Below are positions 1 through 7,892 of a stretch of 64,000 nucleotides of DNA, in pieces. Below the pieces are notes generated by a model. The model saw nothing but the letters and a program-made list of their open reading frames with translations, did no database searches and was not told the DNA's origin. Each line of letters opens with the position of its first letter. Within the stretch, counting starts at the first letter, position 1. Position numbers and translations under genes: made by a program. The stretch is from positions 1 to 64,000 of the forward strand of contig JASBVV010000054.1 in the NCBI GenBank assembly GCA_029960885.1, given 5' to 3'. The stretch is from Kyrpidia sp. GTDB taxonomy: Bacteria; Bacillota; Bacilli; Kyrpidiales; Kyrpidiaceae.

Positions 1-96
1 TGGTTCCTATGAATTTCCTCACCTCTTCGGCAAGTATACGCAAGATAGTATAAGGCTTTCCCCCCGGGTTTGCAACTTAAAAATCTGCACGAGGCG

Positions 97-861
97 TCAT
101 TCTTTTCCCCGTTTCGACAAAAATGGGCGCATGGCCTCCAGGTGGGCCTCCCGCCCCCAGAGTGAGACGCAGGTCTTCGATTCCGCGTCCATCGCTTCCG
201 CCAATCCGCCCTTGGGCCGCACGATAGAAAGAACTCCCGCCACCGCGTCGCCGTCCCACCGGGCCCACTCCTCCACGCGCCGGACGGCCCGTTCAAGCAA
301 CTCCTCCCGGGGAACCACTTCATCCAGAAGTCCCAGTCCCACCGCCTCGCCGGCCCCGTACACATCCCCGCCGAGGAGAATGCGCAGCGCCGCCGCTTCG
401 CCCAATTGCCGCACCAAAATAGACCCGCCGCCCCATCCCGGAGTGATCCCCAGCTTCACCTGGACAAAACCCACCGTGACATCCGGCGTCCCCAACCGCC
501 AGTGGCAGGCGGCGAGCACTTCCGCCCCACCGCCCCGCACGGCTCCGCCCGCCGCGGCCACCACCGGTTTCGGGGAGAAATAGATCCGCTCCAGCACATA
601 CCGCATTCGGGACATGACGGCGTACACCGCCGTCTTGCCCCCTTCCTTCTCCAAGTATTGCTTCACATCCCCGCCCGAGATGAACGCCCTGTCGCCGGCC
701 CCGGTCAAAACGATCCCGCGGACCGATGGATCCTCCACACATTGCCGCAAAGTCTCCGCCAACCGGTCGGCAGTGGTTTCATCGATGGCATTGCGCACAT
801 GGGGGCGGTCGACGGTGACCACCGCCGCCACACCTCGTCGTTCCACGCGAATGCCCTCCAT
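97..861 (-). CDS. Enoyl-CoA hydratase/isomerase (crotonase) family protein
   Basis: The 254-residue product has the crotonase fold signatures: an N-terminal VDRPHVRNAI-type strand, the oxyanion-hole segment FISGGDVKQYL near residue 60, and GGGAE near residue 110. The family acts on CoA thioesters (hydration, isomerisation, decarboxylation). The first catalytic glutamate of classical hydratases is kept (GGGAE), but the second, normally in a GQPE motif, is replaced by Gln in VGFVQVKLGITPGWGG. From memory this segment resembles ethylmalonyl/methylmalonyl-CoA decarboxylase-like members more than standard hydratases, so the substrate is open. The ATG start follows an AGGGGG-type ribosome site. It lies 177 bases downstream of the ThyX-like gene on the same strand and could be cotranscribed. 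Confidence 0.85.
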   Translation of the reverse strand: MEGIRVERRGVAAVVTVDRPHVRNAIDETTADRLAETLRQCVEDPSVRGIVLTGAGDRAFISGGDVKQYLEKEGGKTAVYAVMSRMRYVLERIYFSPKPVVAAAGGAVRGGGAEVLAACHWRLGTPDVTVGFVQVKLGITPGWGGGSILVRQLGEAAALRILLGGDVYGAGEAVGLGLLDEVVPREELLERAVRRVEEWARWDGDAVAGVLSIVRPKGGLAEAMDAESKTCVSLWGREAHLEAMRPFLSKRGKE

Positions 862-1038
862 TTGTTCTCAACCCCCTGTGAGGAACGCGGCTGTTCAGCA
901 CCCAGCCCCGCGGTTTTTGTTGTTCCGTGAAGAGCCCGGCCCGAAGGCCTGCCCATCGCCAACGGTCGGCAGTCTATCCAAACGCGAACTTCGGGAACGG
1001 CTTCGCCACTCCCGGTACAGGCGCCGGATGACCGCCCC

Positions 1039-2595
1039 TCACCCCCTCCTCCGCGCCCCTGTGATCAGCGCGGGATGCCGAAGACGGAGTTGTTCAAACA
1101 TCATTTCAAAGGTCTTGCGAATGTCCCACTGGGCTTCCGGCGACGTGCGCAGATTGATCAAGTGATACAATTCCCACAGATCCACGGTCATCACGACCTC
1201 CCGCCGGTGGGCGTTGGTCACGCAGTACCGGGCCGCCTCGGGACAACAATCCTCCAACCGTTCGCGCACGACATCGGCAAACTCCAGAAAACCCCTCAAT
1301 TCCCGACCCAATCCGGCCTCTTCAATCCGAGGCGGGATGACCCACCCTCCGATCACACCGGGCGGTCCGTAGGTGAAACCCGCACCTCGGTTGTGCCGAA
1401 GCAATTGATGCCAATTCGCTTCAGAGATCCGCAGCATCACTTGATACACAATGGTGCGAAACGCCTCATGGGGATGTTCGTAAAAAGGTAGCTTTTCCCA
1501 CGCGCACCGCGCCACCTGCTCCAGCTGGGTCATATCCATCCTTTCGGCCCTTCGCTGCGCCTGTTCAAAAGAATGGGTTCCAAACGCCACCCACAACCCC
1601 ACCGCCAAGTCGATCAACGCTTTCCTATAATCGGGCAAGGAGAGCCAGTGAACCTCCGGACCCTCGGACCATCCGGACATCCCTGCCCCCTCCGGCCGGC
1701 CGGGGGACACCTTACCGCCGGCGTCAGGGCCAAAGCCGCATTCACGGACGCCGCGGGCCGAATCGGCACCGGACCCGGGCGGGCGGGACCACTTTCGCGC
1801 CAGATCCCCCAAATAGTCGCTGGGCGCCACATGGCGCAACAACGTCGGAAGTCGCCCGCCCACCTCCCGCTCCAACTCCCTCGCCAGCTCCCGGCATTCC
1901 GCATACGGCCCGGACAGGAGCCGAACAATGGCGTCCCGGATGGCGCGGCCGTTGCCGGTCATCCCCAGGCTGGTCAGCGTCGCCAGAGTCAGCGCGTATC
2001 TGGCGTCCTCAAAAGCCATTTTTTCCAAGCGCCCCCGATACGCCCGGTCCGACTCCCCCTCCCTTTTCGGGATGCGATTCGGCAAGTCCGCCATCAGCCC
2101 CGCATACAATGCTTCGTAAACATCATAGGCCCTGCACTGAAAGGATTCATACAGGGCCAGAGCCTCGGGATGCCGGCCCAACTCCGGCGGAACGTACACG
2201 TCACCCCGGCGGGGGCGCTGATACCTCTGGCTGTATTCGGTAAAACTGTTAAATCGGCTGGCCAGCTCCAACTCGGACGAGGCCAGGCGGCTGATCCCCT
2301 CGATACCCACGTGGGCCACGGCGTGTTCGGCAACACTGGAATGCCCGTACCCGATCACCCACCGTTCGTGAAAGTCCCCCGCAATCTTTTGCGCTCTCGC
2401 CAAGTCCGAATCGCCTCCGGACCCGGGCTCGTACACCAATTGGCCGTCGGCCAGAAGTTTCGCCAGGTTCTCCCGAAAGCCGTTTGGACTCCGGCTGACA
2501 TAGGCAAAGATGACGGCGATCACTTCCTCCGGGAGGTTGTCGATGGTGTACACGCGTTTGTCCACATTGGACACATAGGTGGTCAGAGCGTTCAT
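1039..2595 (-). CDS. Long ThyX-like (FAD-dependent thymidylate synthase family) protein
   Basis: The 518-residue product is about twice the length of a classical ThyX (roughly 220-250). The N-terminal half has a ThyX-like region around residues 85-125 (YGHSSVAEHA, then FNSFTEYSQRYQRP). The C-terminal half repeats the pattern (NWHQLLRHNRGAGFTYGPP, then ELYHLINLRTSPEAQWDIRK), the latter resembling the C-terminal nucleotide-binding part of ThyX. ThyX makes dTMP from dUMP using methylenetetrahydrofolate and FAD. The canonical RHRx7S motif is not intact in either half, so activity is uncertain. The stretch around residues 265-305 (positions about 1680-1800) is Gly/Ser/Pro-rich and looks like a linker between the halves. 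ATG with an upstream GGGAGAGG. Family assignment is good; enzymatic function is inference. Confidence 0.75.
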   Translation of the reverse strand: MNALTTYVSNVDKRVYTIDNLPEEVIAVIFAYVSRSPNGFRENLAKLLADGQLVYEPGSGGDSDLARAQKIAGDFHERWVIGYGHSSVAEHAVAHVGIEGISRLASSELELASRFNSFTEYSQRYQRPRRGDVYVPPELGRHPEALALYESFQCRAYDVYEALYAGLMADLPNRIPKREGESDRAYRGRLEKMAFEDARYALTLATLTSLGMTGNGRAIRDAIVRLLSGPYAECRELARELEREVGGRLPTLLRHVAPSDYLGDLARKWSRPPGSGADSARGVRECGFGPDAGGKVSPGRPEGAGMSGWSEGPEVHWLSLPDYRKALIDLAVGLWVAFGTHSFEQAQRRAERMDMTQLEQVARCAWEKLPFYEHPHEAFRTIVYQVMLRISEANWHQLLRHNRGAGFTYGPPGVIGGWVIPPRIEEAGLGRELRGFLEFADVVRERLEDCCPEAARYCVTNAHRREVVMTVDLWELYHLINLRTSPEAQWDIRKTFEMMFEQLRLRHPALITGARRRG

Positions 2596-2724
2596 GGAAC
2601 CGTTCCTCTCCCATCCGATTCCTCAGATCCATACGCACCTATTGTAACAGAGCATCGGGACACTGGGCGCGGTAAAATCGATATCAAAAAACCAAGCCCG
2701 GCCCCCGGGAGATCGGTATAACGT

Positions 2725-2753
2725 TTGACTGTACGGTTATCTTTTCGTACAAT
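2725..2753 (+). promoter_or_regulatory. Sigma-A promoter of the merR-htpX unit with embedded dyad operator
   Basis: TTGACT (2725-2730) and TACAAT (2748-2753) are separated by exactly 17 bases. A perfect inverted repeat, TGTACG (2730-2735) and CGTACA (2746-2751), is centred in the spacer. A dyad between -35 and -10 is the classical position for MerR-family operators, and the first gene downstream encodes a MerR-family protein. Autoregulation is inferred from position. Confidence 0.75.
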
Positions 2754-2806
2754 AAGAAATGTGGTCGGGCGATTCGCCAGGCGAGTGTGGTGAAGGGGGG
2801 GACTCG

Positions 2807-3265
2807 ATGGAGTCGGCCAATCTCTATCGTATTGGTGAGCTTGCAAAGTTGGCGAGGGTCAGCCGGCGAACGGTGGACTTTTATACGCGCTTGGGCCTGG
2901 TGTCCCCGGAAGAGCGCACCGAGGGGAACTACCGTTTGTACGGCGAGAATGCTCTCAAACGGTTATTGTACATCCAGGAGTTGAAAAAACGGAAATATAC
3001 CCTGGAGGAGATCCGGGGTCGCCTCGACGCCATGGACCAACGGATACCTCCCTCCGAAACGGTCCACCGGGTGGAAAGACTCCAGGAATTGATGAAGCAA
3101 TTGGAAAGCGAATTGTCCGATCTTCGTCCCGAACTGCGCCAGTGTGCCGGACGTTTGACCGACTCGTTCCAACGGACGGCGGTCCAGCGCACCCTGGCAC
3201 AAGGGCTGTCCCTGGCCCAAGCTCTGCTGTTGTTTATCTGCGACTCTCAATGGCTGAATCTGTGA
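2807..3265 (+). CDS. MerR-family transcriptional regulator
   Basis: The 152-residue product begins with a MerR winged helix-turn-helix (YRIGELAKLARVSRRTVDFY, then TEGNYRLYGENALKRLLYI). A dimerising coiled coil follows (about residues 75-125, ETVHRVERLQELMKQLESEL), then a short hydrophobic C-terminal tail. No metal-binding cysteine cluster of the CueR/ZntR type is visible, only one Cys in each of two C-terminal stretches, so the effector is unknown. ATG 2807 was chosen over 2759 because a GGGGGGA site sits just upstream and because 2759 lies only six bases beyond the -10 element. It is 10 bases from the next gene, so it probably forms an operon with the HtpX-type protease. Confidence 0.88.
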   Translation: MESANLYRIGELAKLARVSRRTVDFYTRLGLVSPEERTEGNYRLYGENALKRLLYIQELKKRKYTLEEIRGRLDAMDQRIPPSETVHRVERLQELMKQLESELSDLRPELRQCAGRLTDSFQRTAVQRTLAQGLSLAQALLLFICDSQWLNL

Positions 3266-3275
3266 GGTGCCGAGG

Positions 3276-4118
3276 ATGAATTCCTTGAAAACGTGGCTTT
3301 TGATGGGTGTATTAACCGTCCTGTTGGTTCTGATGGGCCGATGGGTCGGCGGACCGTCCGGAGCCTTGGTGTTCCTGCTCTTGGCCGTGGCTATGAATTT
3401 TGTCGGCTATTTCTTCAGCGACTCCATCGCTCTGAGCATGGCCGGGGCACGGGAACTTCCCGAATACGAAGCGCCCCAGCTGCACGCGATGATCCGACGA
3501 CTGGCGGACCGGGCGGGTCTTCCCATGCCCCGGGTGTACATCACGCCTTCCCCTCAGCCCAATGCGTTTGCCACAGGGCGAAATCCGCAACACGCTGCGG
3601 TCGCCGTCACCGAGGGGATCTTGAGGCTGTTGACCCCCCACGAACTGGAGGGCGTCTTGGCTCATGAGCTCGCCCACGTCCGCAACCGGGACATTCTGAT
3701 CAGCAGCATGGCGGCCATGCTGGCCGGCGCCATCACCTGGATCGCCAATGTCATCCAGTGGGGAGCCATGTTCGGGCTTGGGCGCCAGGACGAAGAGGAC
3801 GGACCCGGACTGGTCGGCGGACTGTTCATGGCCATCCTCGGCCCGATTGCCGCCACTTTGGTGCAACTCGCCATTTCCCGCGCCCGGGAATTCAAAGCGG
3901 ACGCCACCGGAGCCCGGATCGCGGGAACGGCGGACGGATTGGCCAGTGCGTTGTTGAAACTGGAAGAAGCCGCCGAGCGAATTCCGTCTTTCGTAAACCC
4001 GTCGACGGCCCATATGTATATCGTAAACCCGCTCCGGGGTTCGACGATTGCCCAGTTGTTCAGCACCCATCCGCCCATCCCGGAGCGGGTTCGGCGGCTG
4101 CGGGCCATGCAGATTTAA
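3276..4118 (+). CDS. htpX: HtpX-type membrane zinc metalloprotease (M48B)
   Basis: The 280-residue product has two N-terminal membrane segments (about residues 7-50), the zinc-protease motif HELAH near residue 135, two further hydrophobic segments, and the downstream glutamate ligand in REFKADATGA. HtpX proteases degrade damaged or misfolded membrane proteins with the active site on the cytoplasmic side. The length matches the family (about 280-290). ATG 3276 follows GAGGTG at 7 bases; a GTG nine bases earlier lies inside that site. The preceding MerR gene suggests stress-responsive control, which is inference. A strong hairpin terminator follows. Confidence 0.9.
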   Translation: MNSLKTWLLMGVLTVLLVLMGRWVGGPSGALVFLLLAVAMNFVGYFFSDSIALSMAGARELPEYEAPQLHAMIRRLADRAGLPMPRVYITPSPQPNAFATGRNPQHAAVAVTEGILRLLTPHELEGVLAHELAHVRNRDILISSMAAMLAGAITWIANVIQWGAMFGLGRQDEEDGPGLVGGLFMAILGPIAATLVQLAISRAREFKADATGARIAGTADGLASALLKLEEAAERIPSFVNPSTAHMYIVNPLRGSTIAQLFSTHPPIPERVRRLRAMQI

Positions 4119-4150
4119 GGAGCATCCCACGTCACACGCCTTGTTCAACA

Positions 4151-4189
4151 AAAGCCCCCAAAACGGCACCCGGCCGGATTGGGGGCTTT
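4151..4189. terminator. Bidirectional intrinsic terminator
   Basis: A perfect 11-bp stem pairs AAAGCCCCCAA (4151-4161) with TTGGGGGCTTT (4179-4189). It sits between the end of htpX and the end of the convergent gene at 4195 and carries A and T runs on both flanks. Confidence 0.85.
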
Positions 4190-4194
4190 CTTGA

Positions 4195-4500
4195 TCATCG
4201 TCTCTGGATCATCCTGTCAATCACTGAAACCCGAAGTTCCCATATCGGCAGGCGGGTGGTTTTCCCGGAGCGGGTGACCACCCGCCTGGGTCCCATCTCT
4301 CCGGACACCCGATACGTCCCGCCCTTTTCCACGGTGGTGCCGGCGGGGAGGATGAGCAGGACCTCTTCCACCCGATGACCTTCGTACTCCAGAGGTTCAA
4401 TCGACAACCTGGCCACCGTGAGCCGGACGGCCCTTTCCACATCCGAGTAGACAAACGCGTCTTCTCTGGCGCGGCCCACCACTGTGACAGGCAAGCCCAT
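4195..4500 (-). CDS. Conserved-looking hypothetical protein
   Basis: The 101-residue protein has no domain I recognise. It is predicted soluble and beta-rich (MGLPVTVVGRAREDAFVYSD at the start, then SIEPLEYEGHRVEEVLLILP), with many charged residues and no Cys. The start at 4500 is supported by GGGAGGCG seven bases upstream; the frame stays open further upstream but would then overlap the pit gene. It lies 40 bases upstream of nothing it obviously serves: the neighbour pit, on the same strand, is transcribed first, so it may be the last gene of the DUF47-pit unit. Confidence 0.6.
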   Translation of the reverse strand: MGLPVTVVGRAREDAFVYSDVERAVRLTVARLSIEPLEYEGHRVEEVLLILPAGTTVEKGGTYRVSGEMGPRRVVTRSGKTTRLPIWELRVSVIDRMIQRR

Positions 4501-4540
4501 GTTCTGCGCCTCCCACCCGTAATTCCTGCGTGTTCCCCGA

Positions 4541-5554
4541 TCAACGGGGGATATACACCAAAAAAGCCAACACCTGATACACCGCCGCGGCCAACAGAGC
4601 ACTGACCGGCAAAGTCACGACCCACGCGGAAACAATTCGCCCGGCGACTCCCCACTTGACCTTGGCGAACCCCCTGGCCGCCCCCACCCCCATCACGGCG
4701 GAAGCGATCACGTGGGTCGTGCTCACCGGTTGTTTAGCCAAGGTCGCCCACAACAGGACAAAAGAAGAGGTCAAATCGGACGCGAATCCATTGATCGGCC
4801 GCATATTCATGATACCACGCCCCACCGTGCGGATGATGCGCCAACCGCCGATGGACGTGCCCAATCCCATGGACGTCGCCGCAGCGATCTTCACCCACAG
4901 CGGGATCTCGGCGGAATGGAGATAACCGGCAGAAATCAAGGCAAAGGTAATGACGCCCATCGTTTTTTGGGCGTCGTTCGTACCGTGCATAAACGCCTGA
5001 AACGCGGCGGAGAGCACCTGGGTGCGGCGGAACCCCCGGGTCACCCTGGCCGGAGCCACGTTTCGAACCAGCCACAAGAGAATCGTCATCATGGCAAAAC
5101 CGAAAACCAACGCCATGAGGGGAGACAGAATCAACCATTCGATAATCCGCCAAAACCCGGCCCAATGTACCGCCTGCCAGCCGTGGGAGGAGAGGACCGC
5201 CCCGGCCACGGACCCGATCAGGGCATGGGACGAACTGCTTGGAATTCCGTAATACCACGTGATGATGTTCCAGACAATCCCGGCGATCATGGCCGATGCA
5301 ATGATCCACAGGCCGTCCTTCAGCTCAAACGGATTGGCGATCTCCTTGCCGACCGTCTGGGCCACGCCGGTGAACGTGAGGGCACCCAACAGATTGAGAA
5401 ACGACGCCATCAGGACGGCGTTGCGGGGGCGAAGGGCCCGGGTGGAAATCGACGCCGCGACAGCGTTGGCCGTGTCATGAAATCCGTTGATAAAATCAAA
5501 GATGAGTGCCAGGCTGACGACGACCGCGACCAACGCGATGTCGGTATCAAGCAT
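4541..5554 (-). CDS. pit: PiT-family inorganic phosphate transporter
   Basis: The 337-residue membrane protein carries the PiT signature FINGFHDTANAVAASI near residue 22, repeated in degenerate form as FMHGTNDAQKTMGVI near residue 195, with about ten hydrophobic segments. PiT carriers take up metal-phosphate complexes driven by cation gradients. The start overlaps the stop of the upstream DUF47 gene by 8 bases, so the two are translationally coupled, the usual partnership in Bacillota. The length is typical of the short bacterial PiT type. Confidence 0.93.
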   Translation of the reverse strand: MLDTDIALVAVVVSLALIFDFINGFHDTANAVAASISTRALRPRNAVLMASFLNLLGALTFTGVAQTVGKEIANPFELKDGLWIIASAMIAGIVWNIITWYYGIPSSSSHALIGSVAGAVLSSHGWQAVHWAGFWRIIEWLILSPLMALVFGFAMMTILLWLVRNVAPARVTRGFRRTQVLSAAFQAFMHGTNDAQKTMGVITFALISAGYLHSAEIPLWVKIAAATSMGLGTSIGGWRIIRTVGRGIMNMRPINGFASDLTSSFVLLWATLAKQPVSTTHVIASAVMGVGAARGFAKVKWGVAGRIVSAWVVTLPVSALLAAAVYQVLAFLVYIPR

Positions 5555-6170
5555 TCTTCAGAATAACCCCTTCGACCAAATTCGACACATCTTCGCAAAA
5601 GTCCATTCCATCTTCAAGTTTCTCATAAATCTCTTTCCATTTAATTACATACAACGGATCATATCCCGGTTCGTTGAGCAGTTTCGCCACCGAGCGACGG
5701 TACACCTGATCGGCATCCATTTCCCACCGTTTCACTTCTTCGCAGAGAGAACGGACGGATTCAAACGACAGGCGCCTCATCTCGTGAATCAATTTCACCA
5801 AAGTCGCCGTCGCCCGCTCCATATCCTTGCACAATTCGACCACTTCGGGGGTCGGTCGTCCAACCTCGTATAACAGCATCCGATCGGCCACACCGGTGAC
5901 CATGTCCAGGATCTCGTCGATGGTGAACGCCAGCCCGGAGATGTCCTCGCGCTCAATGGGCGTGATGAACGTCTTGTTCAGCCGCTCCATGATCTCCCGC
6001 GTGATATCGTCGCCTTTGTGCTCCACCTCCAGCAGGCGGTCGACTTTTTTCGGCGCATCGCTGTAGTCGTTCACCAAATCGAGCAGCAGCCGTGCACCGT
6101 CGTGAAGATTGGTCACCTCCCGTTCCAACAGATCAAAAAACATATCATTGCGCGGCCCCAGACGCAACAT
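5547..6170 (-). CDS. DUF47-family Pit accessory protein (YkaA-like)
   Basis: The 207-residue, largely helical protein resembles the PhoU-like DUF47 family (HDGARLLLDLVNDYSD, VEHKGDDITREIMERLNKT, then FTIDEILDMVTGVADRMLLY). These proteins accompany PiT carriers and are thought to regulate phosphate transport. The E/D-rich helices follow the metal-cluster pattern of PhoU homologues. It is the first gene of a two- or three-gene leftward operon with pit. Confidence 0.88.
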   Translation of the reverse strand: MLRLGPRNDMFFDLLEREVTNLHDGARLLLDLVNDYSDAPKKVDRLLEVEHKGDDITREIMERLNKTFITPIEREDISGLAFTIDEILDMVTGVADRMLLYEVGRPTPEVVELCKDMERATATLVKLIHEMRRLSFESVRSLCEEVKRWEMDADQVYRRSVAKLLNEPGYDPLYVIKWKEIYEKLEDGMDFCEDVSNLVEGVILKNA

Positions 6171-6349
6171 GCGGACATCCCCCTATGGACAACCTCCGTG
6201 AAATCTGATAAACGGCTTTCTCTCCCATTGTACCGAGGCTCTTCCACCCGAGGCAAGCCAAAGACAAAACTTCCCTAACACATTCTTCACGATTCCGATC
6301 CATACTACGAAGGGCGTTTCGGATCCGACGCGCGAGAGGAGGAGGTCCA

Positions 6350-6502
6350 ATGCCCGGAAAACCGGTCCGGCGGCACTACCGGGAGGTAAAATACTTCTAT
6401 TTCGATATCGCCGACTCATCCCACACCCGAATCGCCGAGTATCTCCGCCGGGAGAGGCCGGAAAAACTCCTCACCAAGCTGACGCGAAATGATGAATACT
6501 GA
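6350..6502 (+). CDS. Small basic/aromatic protein (50 aa)
   Basis: A short frame starts at ATG 6350 directly after an excellent GAGGAGGAGGT site (6335-6345) and ends at TGA 6502, 21 bases before the LytH-like gene. The product has 50 residues, is rich in Arg, Lys and Tyr (HYREVKYFYFDIADSSHTRI, then EYLRRERPEKLLTKLTR) and has no signal peptide. The ribosome site and tight spacing to the next gene argue that it is real and cotranscribed. I do not recognise it. Confidence 0.55.
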   Translation: MPGKPVRRHYREVKYFYFDIADSSHTRIAEYLRRERPEKLLTKLTRNDEY

Positions 6503-6523
6503 CTCGAAGGACGGGATGGTGAG

Positions 6524-7528
6524 ATGGGTTTCAGCTTTGCGGTGAGCCTGTTCGCCTTGGTGAGCTGCCTGACCCTCGGGCCCATGACCGCCGTTGCCTG
6601 GCCGTCTGATCGGCCGAATCCCGCCGCCGCGCCTCGAACCTCGAACGATGCGGCCGTCGCCCATTGGTCCAAAACCTATCGCATTCCGGCTTCGTGGGTC
6701 CGGGCGGTGTGGGCCTATGAAAGTCATATCCGCCTGGGCAAATTCACCCGGTTGAACGGTCCACGGCGAGAACTGTGGTTGGGAATCGGTAACCCGGGAC
6801 AGACCGACCCCGCCTCCGTGGCCGTATTTGACGGCGTGGGCCGGGACGGTGACGGTGATGGGCAATGCGACCTGCGCAATCCCTACGATCGCACCTGTGC
6901 GGTGCTGGATTATTTGGCCAGGGGTGGGCGAACGTCTTCTCCCGAGATTCGGCGCGGTTTGTGGGAATGGTACCGGGACGGCGCCGTCGTGGAACGGATC
7001 ACCGCTTTTTCCTCCCTGTTCGCGACTCATTCCCCGGAAGAGCTGAAACAGCACGCCTTTCCACTGCCTCTCCGCAGCGACTACACCTACCGCGACACCT
7101 GGGGCGAAGCCCGAGGGTGGGGCGGGCGGCGGATTCACGTCGGTACGGACCTGTTTGCCCCGTACGGGACGCCGGTGCACAGCACCGCATGGGGGTATGT
7201 GGAAAACAAGGGCTGGAACTCCTACGGAGGATGGAGGGTCGGCATCCGGGACATCAGCAACACCTATCATTATTTTGCACATCTGTCCGGGTTTGCCAAA
7301 GGATTGCACGTGGGAGAGATCGTCAAGCCAGGGCAGGTGGTCGGGTACGTCGGCAGTTCCGGGTACGGTCGAAAGGGAACTTCCGGCAAATTCCCGCCCC
7401 ACTTGCATTACGGCCTGTACGTGGACGCGGGCAGTGAAGAGTGGCCGATCAACCCATACCCGCATTTGACTCAATGGGAACGGGAGGAACGCAAACAGGC
7501 CGGGCGGCCGCCGGGGATCCGCAGATAG
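6524..7528 (+). CDS. lytH: LytH-like M23 endopeptidase, exported
   Basis: The 334-residue protein has an N-terminal signal peptide (residues 1-25, ending TAVA). A lysozyme-like middle region follows (RIPASWVRAVWAYESHIR, GDGDGQCDLRNPYDRTCAVL), then an M23 peptidase domain with zinc-binding HVGTD near residue 205 and HLHYG near residue 295. The C-terminal half (GGWRVGIRDISNTYHYFAHL) closely resembles, from memory, B. subtilis LytH, an L-Ala-D-Glu endopeptidase that trims stem peptides in spore cortex. That role is inferred. The gene follows the 50-residue frame by 21 bases and ends before a strong terminator. Confidence 0.8.
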   Translation: MGFSFAVSLFALVSCLTLGPMTAVAWPSDRPNPAAAPRTSNDAAVAHWSKTYRIPASWVRAVWAYESHIRLGKFTRLNGPRRELWLGIGNPGQTDPASVAVFDGVGRDGDGDGQCDLRNPYDRTCAVLDYLARGGRTSSPEIRRGLWEWYRDGAVVERITAFSSLFATHSPEELKQHAFPLPLRSDYTYRDTWGEARGWGGRRIHVGTDLFAPYGTPVHSTAWGYVENKGWNSYGGWRVGIRDISNTYHYFAHLSGFAKGLHVGEIVKPGQVVGYVGSSGYGRKGTSGKFPPHLHYGLYVDAGSEEWPINPYPHLTQWEREERKQAGRPPGIRR

Positions 7529-7564
7529 TTCGGACGGGGGAATCGCGATCACCGACCATCCGCG

Positions 7565-7590
7565 AAAACGGGGGCCAAGGCCCCCGTTTT
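7565..7590. terminator. Bidirectional intrinsic terminator
   Basis: A 12-bp perfect stem pairs AAAACGGGGGCC (7565-7576) with GGCCCCCGTTTT (7579-7590). It separates the lytH gene from the convergent small gene. Confidence 0.85.
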
Positions 7591-7841
7591 CATTCATTTC
7601 GGTAGGTGACGTCCCGTATGGGGTGCATAAACAGCTCCCCCATCCGAAGTTTGCGCTCCAGGGAGTTCGCGGTCAGCGCTTCGTTTTCGTCCGTCTGAAG
7701 GCCGGGGTCCCGCTGCCCGTCCGCCCATTGCTCTCCGGACATGACCGTGGGATCGACATCGACACTCCAGTAGTCCAGGGGCGTCTCTCGCCATCGGGCC
7801 TCCGCCTCGACCTTCTGTTCAGCAGGACGTCGGGGTTTCAT
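7590..7841 (-). CDS. Small hydrophilic hypothetical protein
   Basis: The 83-residue, highly charged protein (MKPRRPAEQKVEAEARWRE, later TANSLERKLRMGELFMHPIR) has no Cys, signal peptide or membrane segment. ATG 7841 follows GGGAGGTGA at 7 bases, a near-ideal site. The composition (Glu/Arg/Asp-rich) resembles small spore-associated or structural proteins, but I do not recognise a family. It is downstream of the flippase gene on the same strand (51-base gap) and probably shares its transcript. Confidence 0.55.
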   Translation of the reverse strand: MKPRRPAEQKVEAEARWRETPLDYWSVDVDPTVMSGEQWADGQRDPGLQTDENEALTANSLERKLRMGELFMHPIRDVTYRNE

Positions 7842-7892
7842 GTCGTAGTCACCTCCCACCCGTACTTTACCCGCTTCGGCGGGGCTTGACCC

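Noticed and set aside
6183-6419. Minus-strand frame of 78 codons
   Set aside because: It is antisense to the 50-residue gene with the strong ribosome site and has no supported start.
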